This document shows, piece by piece, positions 37,731 to 44,775 of a DNA stretch of 64,000 nt. Numbering within the stretch: position 1 is the first letter of the stretch; each line of letters starts with the position of its first letter. The notes beneath the pieces are model-generated. The model did no database searches and was not told where the DNA came from. It was given only the letters and a program-made list of their open reading frames with translations. Location: NCBI GenBank assembly GCA_023957315.1, contig JAMLHE010000011.1, forward strand, positions 1 through 64,000. Direction: 5' to 3'. The DNA is from Candidatus Kapaibacterium sp. Its GTDB lineage: Bacteria > Bacteroidota > Ignavibacteria > Kapaibacteriales > UBA2268. The position numbers were made by a program, and so were the translations under genes.

Positions 37731-38456
37731 ATGATAAAATACATTTTCATTTTATTAATATTAGCTTCAAATCTACTCAATTCGCAAATTCGGATTGATT
37801 CTGCTTTTGGTAAAATTGGGCAGAGCACGGAAATGGAAATCACCATAAGCCCCGAATTGCTCGAACAAAATATTAATATCGAAGGGCAATTCACATTATC
37901 CAATCCTACAGTGTTTTTCCCCGATTCGGTAACTACTTTGGCTACCGGTTTGAATTGCACGCTGACGAGACTAAATGAATTCGACTACGAATTTGCCGTT
38001 TCAGGGACTCTTAGCGGTGATTTAACTGATTCTTTGAATATTTTCATTGTCGGCGAACTATTAGCAGGCTATGACTCGATTTGTGTCCTTAATTTTGAAT
38101 ATATCAAAGTCGGCTCGACTACATTAAGCGATTTATCCGGAATTGTCGTATCCGAATCAATCGGCACTCCTTTGCCATATGTCCGAAGGTCGGTTCTGAG
38201 TTTGAATTATCCCAATCCGATATTGGCAGGAGAATCCACCGAGTGGGCTTATAAAATTGATTTAGCATCCGAAGTTAGATTTATTATTTACGATTTGACC
38301 GGCAAAGTTTACCAAGATATTGATTTGGGAATTGTCCCGGCTGGTGCGCATAGATTCGTATTGCAAACAAACCCGACTTTCGCAGCCGGAGCATATTTGA
38401 TTCATTTCATATCTACAAGTGCATCCAATAAACGAATGTTTATGGTGATTAAATGA
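37731..38456 (+). CDS. Exported protein with T9SS-type C-terminal sorting domain
   Basis: The 241-residue protein has a signal peptide (1-18, ending NSQ). A cohesin-like or beta-sandwich N-terminal half (about 20-135) is followed by a sorting domain (SLNYPNPILAGESTEW..., VRFIIYDLTGKVY, ...AGAYLIHF, ending RMFMVIK). It overlaps the next gene by ATGA, so the two are translationally coupled. The substrate or partner is unknown. Confidence 0.8.
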   Translation: MIKYIFILLILASNLLNSQIRIDSAFGKIGQSTEMEITISPELLEQNINIEGQFTLSNPTVFFPDSVTTLATGLNCTLTRLNEFDYEFAVSGTLSGDLTDSLNIFIVGELLAGYDSICVLNFEYIKVGSTTLSDLSGIVVSESIGTPLPYVRRSVLSLNYPNPILAGESTEWAYKIDLASEVRFIIYDLTGKVYQDIDLGIVPAGAHRFVLQTNPTFAAGAYLIHFISTSASNKRMFMVIK

Positions 38457-39412
38457 GAATATTATTATTAATCACGATATTATTTTTTGGGCTCAACTTA
38501 GCAGCTTTGTCCCAAAATGAGGGCGAAGACCAACAATTAGATTCACTTTGGAATTTAGAAGATTTAAACCCCGATGATTATGATTTTACTGAAGATTTCC
38601 CGATGACATATTCTAAAGGATGGTTTCCGCGACCATTAAAAACTACTTTTGGCATTGGCTTGAGTTACGGAGGCGGTAGCACGCATGATGCGGCTTCTAA
38701 AATGAGGTCGAAGTCATTGCATCCTACCTACAATGGTTTTCAGGGCGGCTATGGTTTCAAGGCGGACCAAGAGGAAATCAAGAAAAAAGGTTCTGAGGAT
38801 TTTGAAGATGAATTTCCCGAACCAACCCTCTGGGATTTGGGTTTAACAGGCTTTTACTCATCAAAATATTTAATATTCGAAGCTCAAGCCAACTATAGCC
38901 GAACGCACGGGATTCTATCTTCGATTGACGACACTCGCTCATTTTTGAATTTGGCTGGACATAAGCAAAAGTTCCTCGAAGGAGCCGTCGTCCATATTGC
39001 TGACCATAATATCAGATTTTCACTCGGATTGACAATCCCAATTTATGGAGCTTTCATTTTCGAGAATTATTCCATTTCATCATATTATTATATCCAAGCC
39101 GGAATAGCATTCGAAATTCCAATATCGAGCAGTGCCACACAATATTTCCAAGTATTGGATACAAAGGACGATTTGCGATATGGCAACGGAACAGACACAG
39201 TCAGAGTAATGCACAACGTCAAACTCAACACATTGACTGATGTCAGGAAAAGTTTCGAAATTGCACTCGGTGGTATTACTGATTTCAACGTAATTGGAAT
39301 CGAATACAGCTTTAGATATTCATTTATGTTCAATTCAATGTTAACAGATGCAATTTGGAAGCAACACCAATTCCGACTGAATACGGGAATTTACTATAAT
39401 ATCGTCAGATAA
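38453..39412 (+). CDS. Predicted outer-membrane beta-barrel protein
   Basis: The 319-residue protein has a signal peptide (1-20, ending ALSQ), an acidic linker (DSLWNLEDLNPDDYDFTEDF) and repeated amphipathic beta strands rich in Tyr and Phe (FGIGLSYGGG, YYYIQAGIAFEIPI, GIEYSFRYSFMF), ending LNTGIYYNIVR. No known domain is recognised. It overlaps the preceding T9SS cargo gene by 4 bp (ATGA) and is the last gene of the operon starting at 34685. Confidence 0.7.
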   Translation: MRILLLITILFFGLNLAALSQNEGEDQQLDSLWNLEDLNPDDYDFTEDFPMTYSKGWFPRPLKTTFGIGLSYGGGSTHDAASKMRSKSLHPTYNGFQGGYGFKADQEEIKKKGSEDFEDEFPEPTLWDLGLTGFYSSKYLIFEAQANYSRTHGILSSIDDTRSFLNLAGHKQKFLEGAVVHIADHNIRFSLGLTIPIYGAFIFENYSISSYYYIQAGIAFEIPISSSATQYFQVLDTKDDLRYGNGTDTVRVMHNVKLNTLTDVRKSFEIALGGITDFNVIGIEYSFRYSFMFNSMLTDAIWKQHQFRLNTGIYYNIVR

Positions 39413-39458
39413 TTAGAATTGCGCTTTTAAACATTTAGTTAAAACTATCTCAAAAATC

Positions 39459-39494
39459 AAAATGGGCTGAATGCAATCGCAATCAGCCCATTTT
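39459..39494. terminator. Bidirectional intrinsic terminator
   Basis: A perfect 12-bp stem, AAAATGGGCTGA (39459-39470) with TCAGCCCATTTT (39483-39494), has A and T tails on its two sides. It separates the convergent genes ending at 39412 (+) and 39515 (-). Confidence 0.9.
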
Positions 39495-39514
39495 CCGTAT
39501 TGTAGTAAGCTTGC

Positions 39515-40000
39515 TTATTGTCTGAATTTCAGTTCTCTGTCCATCATGAACAAACCTTGCGGATTGTCGTTGATTAAACGAAGTCTTTCCAAGAGTTCGC
39601 TTGCAGTTGCTTCTTCTTCAACCTGCTCGTCAACAAACCAGCGGAGCATATTTTCAGTTGCGCGGTCTCTTTTGCTAATTGCCAATTCTAATAAGCTATT
39701 AATTGAATCGGTAACTAATTGTTCGTGCGAATAAACCATCTCGAAAGCTTCAAGTGCAGATGACCATGAACGAGGTGGTTCGTTGATTTGGGCAACGATA
39801 GGCTGAGAGCCTCTCAAAATCATATAATCAAATATCTTCAAACCGTGTGCTAATTCTTCTTGTGACTGAAGGCGTAACCAATGTGCGAATCCGTTGAAAT
39901 TTTTCGCAGCAAAATATGCCGACATTGCCAAATAGAGATTGGATGAGTAAATCTCTTTAGTGATTTGCGAGTTCAGTTCGAGTGCTAATTCCTTATCCAT
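39515..40000 (-). CDS. Ferritin (FtnA-like)
   Basis: The protein has 161 residues, the usual bacterial ferritin length. Ferroxidase ligands are all visible: the Glu of KEIYSSNLYL (E17-type), the EE-x-x-H of SQEELAHG, the Glu of YSHEQ and the Glu/Gln of VDEQVEEE. The ending GLFMMDREL matches E. coli FtnA (GLYFIDKEL). It forms a 24-mer that oxidises and stores iron in the cytoplasm. A Shine-Dalgarno AAGGA precedes the ATG. Three diverged relatives lie upstream on the same strand, each separated by more than 100 bp. Confidence 0.95.
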   Translation of the reverse strand: MDKELALELNSQITKEIYSSNLYLAMSAYFAAKNFNGFAHWLRLQSQEELAHGLKIFDYMILRGSQPIVAQINEPPRSWSSALEAFEMVYSHEQLVTDSINSLLELAISKRDRATENMLRWFVDEQVEEEATASELLERLRLINDNPQGLFMMDRELKFRQ

Positions 40001-40086
40001 CGAAATTCCTTTAATTTAAAAAAGTGAATAAAATTTATTATTTATTTACGTTAGTTCTTGCCAATTATTTCAATCGTATCGAAAAC

Positions 40087-40126
40087 AAAAAAAAAACAGT
40101 TTATCTGTTCTGTACATATAAACTGT
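40087..40126 (-). terminator. Intrinsic terminator of the 40150-40818 gene
   Basis: A 9-bp stem, ACAGTTTAT (40096-40104) with ATAAACTGT (40118-40126), is followed on the minus strand by at least nine T. Confidence 0.85.
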
Positions 40127-40149
40127 CTTTTAAACTAACGATACTAATA

Positions 40150-40818
40150 TTATTTTAATGATTCATCAATTCCATCAAGTCCATATTTAGGTGGTTGACC
40201 GGTGTAAAAAACTTTAGACCGTTCTAATAACTCACTTGCAGTAGCTTCTTCTTCAGTTTGTTCATCTACCAAATTTCGAATAAATAAAAGTGATGGATTA
40301 TCATTTTCTAATGCAGGCAATTTTGAAGCTGTTTCTAATGATATTGAACTTAATATTTCATATTTATAAATATTTTTTAAAAGTTCAATTGGGTCATTAA
40401 TACCAGGTATTTCAGGGGCTTGAAGTTGAGGAATTTGAATATTATGTTGGTCTAAATAGTTCTGTATTTTGGTAATTAAACTATCTTTCGTTTGTTTCAT
40501 TCTATCGCACCAGTTAGCATATCCGGCTAAGCCCAAGATATTTTTAAATATTAAATTATACGAGTTATAGCTGAATTCAGCATCATACAATTTTTGTCTG
40601 CATGTTAACAAAGCATCCACAATAGATTGATCTAAAACAATCGAACCTCCTTGCTGAGATGGGCTGCTTAATATTTCAGCACTCATCAAATAAGAATACT
40701 CAGTGTTAAATGCCGATAACGACTCTGTGTTTTTCATGCTTTGAGATTTCAAAGCCATTGAACCAACCAATAAGAAAGCTAAAACAAACCATAAAGCTCT
40801 ATAGCTAAAACTAAGCAT
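40150..40818 (-). CDS. Exported ferritin-like protein lacking iron ligands
   Basis: The 222-residue protein has an N-terminal signal peptide or anchor (1-26) and about 35 extra residues before a ferritin-like helical body. The last helix is clearly ferritin-derived (LVDEQTEEEATASELLER, then YTGQPPKYGLDGIDESLK), as is the region around LGLAGYANW. The E17-, E50- and H53-type ligands are replaced; the EE-x-x-H site reads KQTKDS. Ferroxidase activity is therefore unlikely. An export signal on a ferritin fold is unusual. The true function is unknown. Confidence 0.7.
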   Translation of the reverse strand: MLSFSYRALWFVLAFLLVGSMALKSQSMKNTESLSAFNTEYSYLMSAEILSSPSQQGGSIVLDQSIVDALLTCRQKLYDAEFSYNSYNLIFKNILGLAGYANWCDRMKQTKDSLITKIQNYLDQHNIQIPQLQAPEIPGINDPIELLKNIYKYEILSSISLETASKLPALENDNPSLLFIRNLVDEQTEEEATASELLERSKVFYTGQPPKYGLDGIDESLK

Positions 40819-40982
40819 AATACCAGCCTTTTGTTATATAATTTTTGATTTTACAATTTGGGATTTCTACAAACATCTCCAAAAGATTTCCGTTATCCAT
40901 TAAATATTCTTAAAATTAGAAATAAGCTTATATGCATTTAAGAATTTCGAGTTGATAACTCTGCTCGTAATTTTGTCCAATC

Positions 40983-41471
40983 TTACATCAACCAGCTATC
41001 AAGCAAACCAAGCCCAAATGGGGGTGGCGGACCGGTATAAAACAATCTTGTCCTCTCGAGCAATTCGCTTGCAGTAGCTTCTTCTTCTGTCTGTTCATCT
41101 ACCAAATCACGGATGAACATTGCCGATAGTCTGTCCGAATCCAATGCAGGCAAACCAAGAGCCGTAATTATTACCAAAGAACACTTCACTTCCTGCCTTG
41201 TTATTTCTTCCATTGCTTCAACCGGATTATCAGGTATAATTGGAGACTGAGGAAGATGAACATCTAATGGATGACCATGCAACAACAAATAGTGCTCGAT
41301 TTCATTTATTTCTGTCAACTTTTGAGCAATTTTTTCAGTCAACCATAATGCATAACCATTTAATCCCCAATCTACAAATATTGGATGTAAATGATTGAAG
41401 CTATCATTTGCATCAGCTAATGTCGTGCGATATTGTTGAAGTGCAGCTAAAATACTTGGTGCTAAGCCCAT
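40983..41471 (-). CDS. Ferritin-like paralogue lacking ferroxidase ligands
   Basis: The 162-residue protein is aligned with the adjacent ferritin by GLNGYALWL and by the strongly kept last helix (LVDEQTEEEATASELLER, then YTGPPPPFGLGLLD). The E17-type residue aligns with Leu and the EE-x-x-H ligands with K and E, so the di-iron centre is lost. A near-perfect Shine-Dalgarno GGAGG lies 5 bp before the ATG, which argues for good expression rather than decay. It could co-assemble with the true ferritin, or serve another scaffold role. Confidence 0.72.
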   Translation of the reverse strand: MGLAPSILAALQQYRTTLADANDSFNHLHPIFVDWGLNGYALWLTEKIAQKLTEINEIEHYLLLHGHPLDVHLPQSPIIPDNPVEAMEEITRQEVKCSLVIITALGLPALDSDRLSAMFIRDLVDEQTEEEATASELLERTRLFYTGPPPPFGLGLLDSWLM

Positions 41472-41655
41472 ATGAACCTCCGAAAAATTTAATTCTTGAT
41501 TGTGTATTCGTTACAAATCAAAATTAGAAAAAAAAAACAAAATGAAAAATTAATTTATTGTCATTGTATTGTAATAGCAATTTTGTTGATTTGATTATTC
41601 AAAATATTGTCACAATCGAAATCAAATTTGTTAACTATCTCCTAATCCATTTGGC

Positions 41656-42144
41656 TTATGGTAAATTATAATCAATTGGTTTTAGCTGAATATTTCGAGG
41701 TATTGGACCGGTATAGCGTAATTTGGTTCTTTCCAATAGCTCACTTGCTGTTGCCTCCTCTTCAGTCTGTTCTTCTACTAAACTCCTCACAAAATCGGAT
41801 GTAGTGTTGTCACCTATACTTATAGCAAGAGCAATAATTTGATTCATCAAATTTGTTGTATCCACTTGGTCATCGTATATTTTAGTTAGTGCATCAATAG
41901 GACTTGCAAACGGAGCTATAGGAGCAGGATTTGGAATTACCCCCGGGTTTGCACCGCACGAATTGAGATAATTTTGAATTTTTGATTCACGGGCTTGCTT
42001 TCTACTTACTCTCAGTTGCATTCGATTTGAGTAACCGGGCAGATTGTTGTTATGAAAATATGCGACTAAATTTTGATAAATATTGACAGCATTGAGTTCC
42101 TTGCCTATCAATTGAGTGAGAGCAGTTTTAATTTGGTCGTCCAT
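41656..42144 (-). CDS. Ferritin-like paralogue, partly degenerate di-iron site
   Basis: The 162-residue protein keeps the first helix (GKELNAVNIYQNLVAYF), with the E17-type Glu, and the last helix (LVEEQTEEEATASELLER, then YTGPIPRN). The EE-x-x-H site reads RKQAR and the helix C Glu is replaced (YDDQV), so most ferroxidase ligands are gone. It is the least diverged of the three paralogues at its N-terminus. GAGG lies 6 bp before the ATG. No terminator was recognised between it and the next paralogue (184 bp). Confidence 0.75.
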   Translation of the reverse strand: MDDQIKTALTQLIGKELNAVNIYQNLVAYFHNNNLPGYSNRMQLRVSRKQARESKIQNYLNSCGANPGVIPNPAPIAPFASPIDALTKIYDDQVDTTNLMNQIIALAISIGDNTTSDFVRSLVEEQTEEEATASELLERTKLRYTGPIPRNIQLKPIDYNLP

Positions 42145-42233
42145 TTTGTACCTCTAAATATTTTTAGAAAAACAATAATTTATGAATCTAAAATAATCAT
42201 TTATAAGATGATAAAACAATTAGTTTTTTCTAC

Positions 42234-42263
42234 TTGATTTTTCATTTTTAGTTCATATTTTTG
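42234..42263 (+). promoter_or_regulatory. Bacteroidota-type promoter
   Basis: TTG (42234-42236), a 19-bp spacer and TATTTTTG (42256-42263) fit TTTG-N19-TAnnTTTG. The ATG at 42292 follows 28 bp later, preceded by AAGG. Confidence 0.65.
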
Positions 42264-42291
42264 CTTCTGAAAGAAATGCAAGGTTTGATGA

Positions 42292-42810
42292 ATGATTATA
42301 GAGATTAAGACAATATTGATGCCTATAGTGGCTGCTTCGCCACTAATTTATACCTACTTTAGACACCGGAAGCGGAAGAAAAAACTGAAGTCTCTCGGTG
42401 ATGTCGAACTTGTAGTGAAACCCAAATCCCCGCTAACTAAGAGAATGTCTGTGATAATTGGCATCATCGCTGCTTTGTACTTCATCATCAATTTTAGTTT
42501 GGCATATTCACATGAAAGGCTTGACATTGCTCGAATTATAGGCTCGCACACGATTTTGCTTGCCTCACTTGCCTTCATGATTTACGATTACGGCAAAATC
42601 TACGTCGGCGAAAAGGGGATATATGGAATCACGAAGGAAGTTTTCCTGTGGGATACTATCGAAAAGGTTGAGTTTGACAATGATATTAAGCAAACGCAAT
42701 ACGGAGTGAAATTTTACATGAAAGACCAAAAAATTCCTCTAAAATTCTACTTCAAGCGTTCAAAAATCGAAGAATTGAAAAAAATCTTTGATAAAATGAA
42801 AAAAAATTGA
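42292..42810 (+). CDS. Small membrane protein with PH-like C-terminal domain
   Basis: The 172-residue protein has a first hydrophobic segment at 1-22, a basic loop (RHRKRKKKLKSLG), two more membrane segments (about 52-72 and 82-102) and a cytoplasmic C-terminal domain with GEKGIYGITKEVFLWDTIEKVEF, a pattern seen in bacterial PH/DUF5673-like membrane proteins. The function is unknown. It has its own promoter and a short leader. Confidence 0.65.
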   Translation: MIIEIKTILMPIVAASPLIYTYFRHRKRKKKLKSLGDVELVVKPKSPLTKRMSVIIGIIAALYFIINFSLAYSHERLDIARIIGSHTILLASLAFMIYDYGKIYVGEKGIYGITKEVFLWDTIEKVEFDNDIKQTQYGVKFYMKDQKIPLKFYFKRSKIEELKKIFDKMKKN

Positions 42811-42888
42811 TTTCGGTGTTAACATTTTGCTTTTTTTTGTGTTATATATAATGTAGATGGTGTTGTTTATAAAAAATTTGTGGCAGAT

Positions 42889-43068
42889 ATGGCATTAGAT
42901 GAATTAAAAACAGAATTCCACAGTCTTATAGATGAAATATCTAACGAGAAGATACTGGAACATTTCTATGCAATCCTAAATAATTTAGCAAAATCCGAAG
43001 AAGTAAGCAAGACGCTGATAAAGGATATAGCGCCCGAAGTAAGCTCCTCAGAACCGGTAATGCAATAA
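42889..43068 (+). CDS. Small helical protein, solitary antitoxin-like
   Basis: The protein has 59 residues from the ATG at 42889; an in-frame GTG at 42880 would add three. The sequence is acidic and helical (LDELKTEFHSLIDEISNEKILEHFYAILNNL) and resembles the N-terminal part of small Bacteroidota addiction-module proteins. No toxin-like gene follows: a terminator and convergent rpsU come next. Size and a terminator directly after the stop support it as a real gene; the antitoxin label is a guess. Confidence 0.5.
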   Translation: MALDELKTEFHSLIDEISNEKILEHFYAILNNLAKSEEVSKTLIKDIAPEVSSSEPVMQ

Positions 43069-43094
43069 AAAAGCCGCTCTGAAGCGGCTTTTGG
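43066..43094. terminator. Bidirectional intrinsic terminator
   Basis: AAGCCGCT (43071-43078) pairs with AGCGGCTT (43083-43090) around CTGA. There is a T run on the plus side and an A run (43066-43072) on the other, so it serves both the small plus-strand gene and rpsU. Confidence 0.9.
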
Positions 43095-43117
43095 TAAAAA
43101 AATAATATGAATAAAGA

Positions 43118-43312
43118 CTAATCTTGCTCCATAGATATTCTGTGTTGTCTGCGGGCTGCTTTTAGCCTCGACATTCGATTTTCGATAGAAGGTTTCATGA
43201 AAGCTGTACGCCTTTTGAATTCACGCAATACACCTGAACGTTCATATTTCTTCTTGAAACGTCTCAACGCTCTGTCAATGTTTTCATTGCCTTGAATTGT
43301 TACGCCAATCAT
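43118..43312 (-). CDS. rpsU: Ribosomal protein bS21
   Basis: The 64-residue basic protein matches bS21 throughout (MIGVTIQGNENIDRALRRFKKKYERSGVL..., FKRRTAFMKPS). It is a small-subunit protein beside the 3' end of 16S rRNA that helps mRNA binding. The upstream sequence carries an 11-nt Shine-Dalgarno AAAGGAGGTGA (43327-43317), 4 bp from the ATG, far stronger than any other in the window. In Bacteroidota a strong Shine-Dalgarno before rpsU is linked to feedback control through bS21. It lies 33 bp after the 136-residue gene on the same strand. Confidence 0.97.
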   Translation of the reverse strand: MIGVTIQGNENIDRALRRFKKKYERSGVLREFKRRTAFMKPSIENRMSRLKAARRQHRISMEQD

Positions 43313-43327
43313 GTATTCACCTCCTTT
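43313..43327 (-). promoter_or_regulatory. Extended Shine-Dalgarno of rpsU
   Basis: AAAGGAGGTGA on the minus strand is complementary to nearly the whole anti-Shine-Dalgarno tail of 16S rRNA, with ATAC before the ATG. Most genes here have at most four to six matching bases. Confidence 0.85.
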
Positions 43328-43345
43328 AAAAACGATAAAAAAATT

Positions 43346-43756
43346 TTAATAAACCATGTTCTCGATAAGCTTCTTTTCGCTGCTTTTCTCAAACTGTACG
43401 ATAATAGCGTTGCCACCGTTGCTGGTAACTTCTTTGGCTCTAACGATACCAACATCATCCCATACGGAGTGGAAGATTATGTCGCCAATCTGATATTCGT
43501 CCTTAGGCGAATATTTGCGGGCATCTTCTCTCGATATATGCACTACTGCACGAGATTTGTCCGCTTCTGCTTCAATGGCGTCAAGGTTTATAAGCTGGGA
43601 ATGCCTGCTTTTTGTACATCTTGCCCACTGTTTTCTGCCATCAATGTCTTCGATAGGTTCACCGACCAATTCATGCTTGGTCTCTTTCATCAAAAATGGA
43701 GAATACAGAGTTATGTATTTTGCTCTCCTCGTTCTTTTCTTGGCAATTGCGGCCAT
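43346..43756 (-). CDS. Hypothetical basic protein with Tudor/SH3-like C-terminus
   Basis: The 136-residue protein is basic at its N-terminus (MAAIAKKRTRRAKYI). Its C-terminus (YQIGDIIFHSVWDDVGIVRAKEV..., IIVQFEKSSEKKLIENMVY) resembles the SH3/Tudor-like tail of UvrD/PcrA helicases, which binds RNA polymerase. Its own promoter lies at 43798-43828, and rpsU follows 33 bp downstream, so the two are probably cotranscribed. A role in transcription or translation is suggested by that context only. Confidence 0.6.
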   Translation of the reverse strand: MAAIAKKRTRRAKYITLYSPFLMKETKHELVGEPIEDIDGRKQWARCTKSRHSQLINLDAIEAEADKSRAVVHISREDARKYSPKDEYQIGDIIFHSVWDDVGIVRAKEVTSNGGNAIIVQFEKSSEKKLIENMVY

Positions 43757-43797
43757 AAAAACTCACTTATTGTTGAATAATAAATGTAGCTAAGATG

Positions 43798-43828
43798 CAA
43801 AAATAGTGAATTTTTGGCAAACCACAAA
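43798..43828 (-). promoter_or_regulatory. Bacteroidota-type promoter of the 43756/rpsU operon
   Basis: On the minus strand TTTG (43828-43825), a 19-bp spacer and TATTTTTG (43805-43798) are a full match to TTTG-N19-TAnnTTTG, 41 bp before the ATG at 43756. Confidence 0.7.
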
Positions 43829-43907
43829 AAATTATTTTTATAAAGGTGGGCATTTTAAGCAATATCAAATATATATAATAAATTTTATATGGAGCAAGAA
43901 AAAAGAA

Positions 43908-44768
43908 TTAAGGTTGATTTTTTACCAAGAAAAATGTATCTCTAATGGCATGGGCTGAGCCAAAATACCCTATGCCACCCTCAATACTGGTCAGAATCGG
44001 TTCGGCTTGTGAACGTCCTTGAGCTTGCAAAAACCATCGTAGAAAGTTCCAATCCGGCGAATAAACCGTTACGCTGTGTTTGCCGTACCATTTGAAAATA
44101 CTCCAAATAATTGGGGACTTTGTAGCCGGAATAGGTCCCATTCCGGATACTTCTCGATAAAATCTGTCCTCTCGCCATGGACGCTCGATTCTGCGGTTCA
44201 ATTCAGTCGTCTGAGGGTCTAAATATTTCCCGTATTCGAGTGTATCGAGATTGGTAAAAGCAATTAAGAAAAAGTCAAAGCCTGCTACTTTTTGCCATGT
44301 AAGGGTATCTGTTGGCGGCAAACCAATCGAATCTTTTGGAAAATTCACCATATTATTAGGTCGCTGAACCCATGCAGTTTTTGCAGGTGTAAGTGTTGAC
44401 CCTGTGATTTTATTTCCGTTCGGGAGAGTGACTTCAATCGAATAATTCGTTTCAGCCTTGACCAAATAGTTTGTATCAGCGTAAAAATAACCTCTTATGC
44501 CTTCTTCACGTGGTCTGTATTTCAGTTCAAATTCATTGTCGCCTTCTCTTATTATGATAATTGCGTCGCGTATCATTGCCGAATCATAATTATATGGCTC
44601 GAACAAAGGCTGCGTTTTAGTCAGAATTATGCCTTGAATTGGCTCATCAATCAGTATTAGAGCCTCGAGAACGTATTCTTCAACATAGCTCGTAGGTGGC
44701 AAATCTTCACAAGATTGTATGAATATTGCAAATAATGTTACTAAGATAATGATAATCAGTTTTTTCAT
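43908..44768 (-). CDS. DUF4249 lipoprotein, TonB receptor partner
   Basis: The ATG at 44768 follows GAGGTG; an in-frame GTG at 44774 is less likely. The protein has 286 residues and a lipoprotein signal (IFIQSC-EDLPP). The body shows the DUF4249 pattern: YVVEALI-type start (YVLEALILIDEP), TKTQPLFEPYN, AIIIIREGD, NYSIEVTLPNGNKITGSTLTPA and WSIFKWYG. DUF4249 proteins are usually encoded next to a TonB-dependent receptor and probably act as its surface or periplasmic partner. The receptor gene stops 7 bp upstream. Confidence 0.85.
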   Translation of the reverse strand: MKKLIIIILVTLFAIFIQSCEDLPPTSYVEEYVLEALILIDEPIQGIILTKTQPLFEPYNYDSAMIRDAIIIIREGDNEFELKYRPREEGIRGYFYADTNYLVKAETNYSIEVTLPNGNKITGSTLTPAKTAWVQRPNNMVNFPKDSIGLPPTDTLTWQKVAGFDFFLIAFTNLDTLEYGKYLDPQTTELNRRIERPWREDRFYREVSGMGPIPATKSPIIWSIFKWYGKHSVTVYSPDWNFLRWFLQAQGRSQAEPILTSIEGGIGYFGSAHAIRDTFFLVKNQP

Positions 44769-44775
44769 TTTCACC

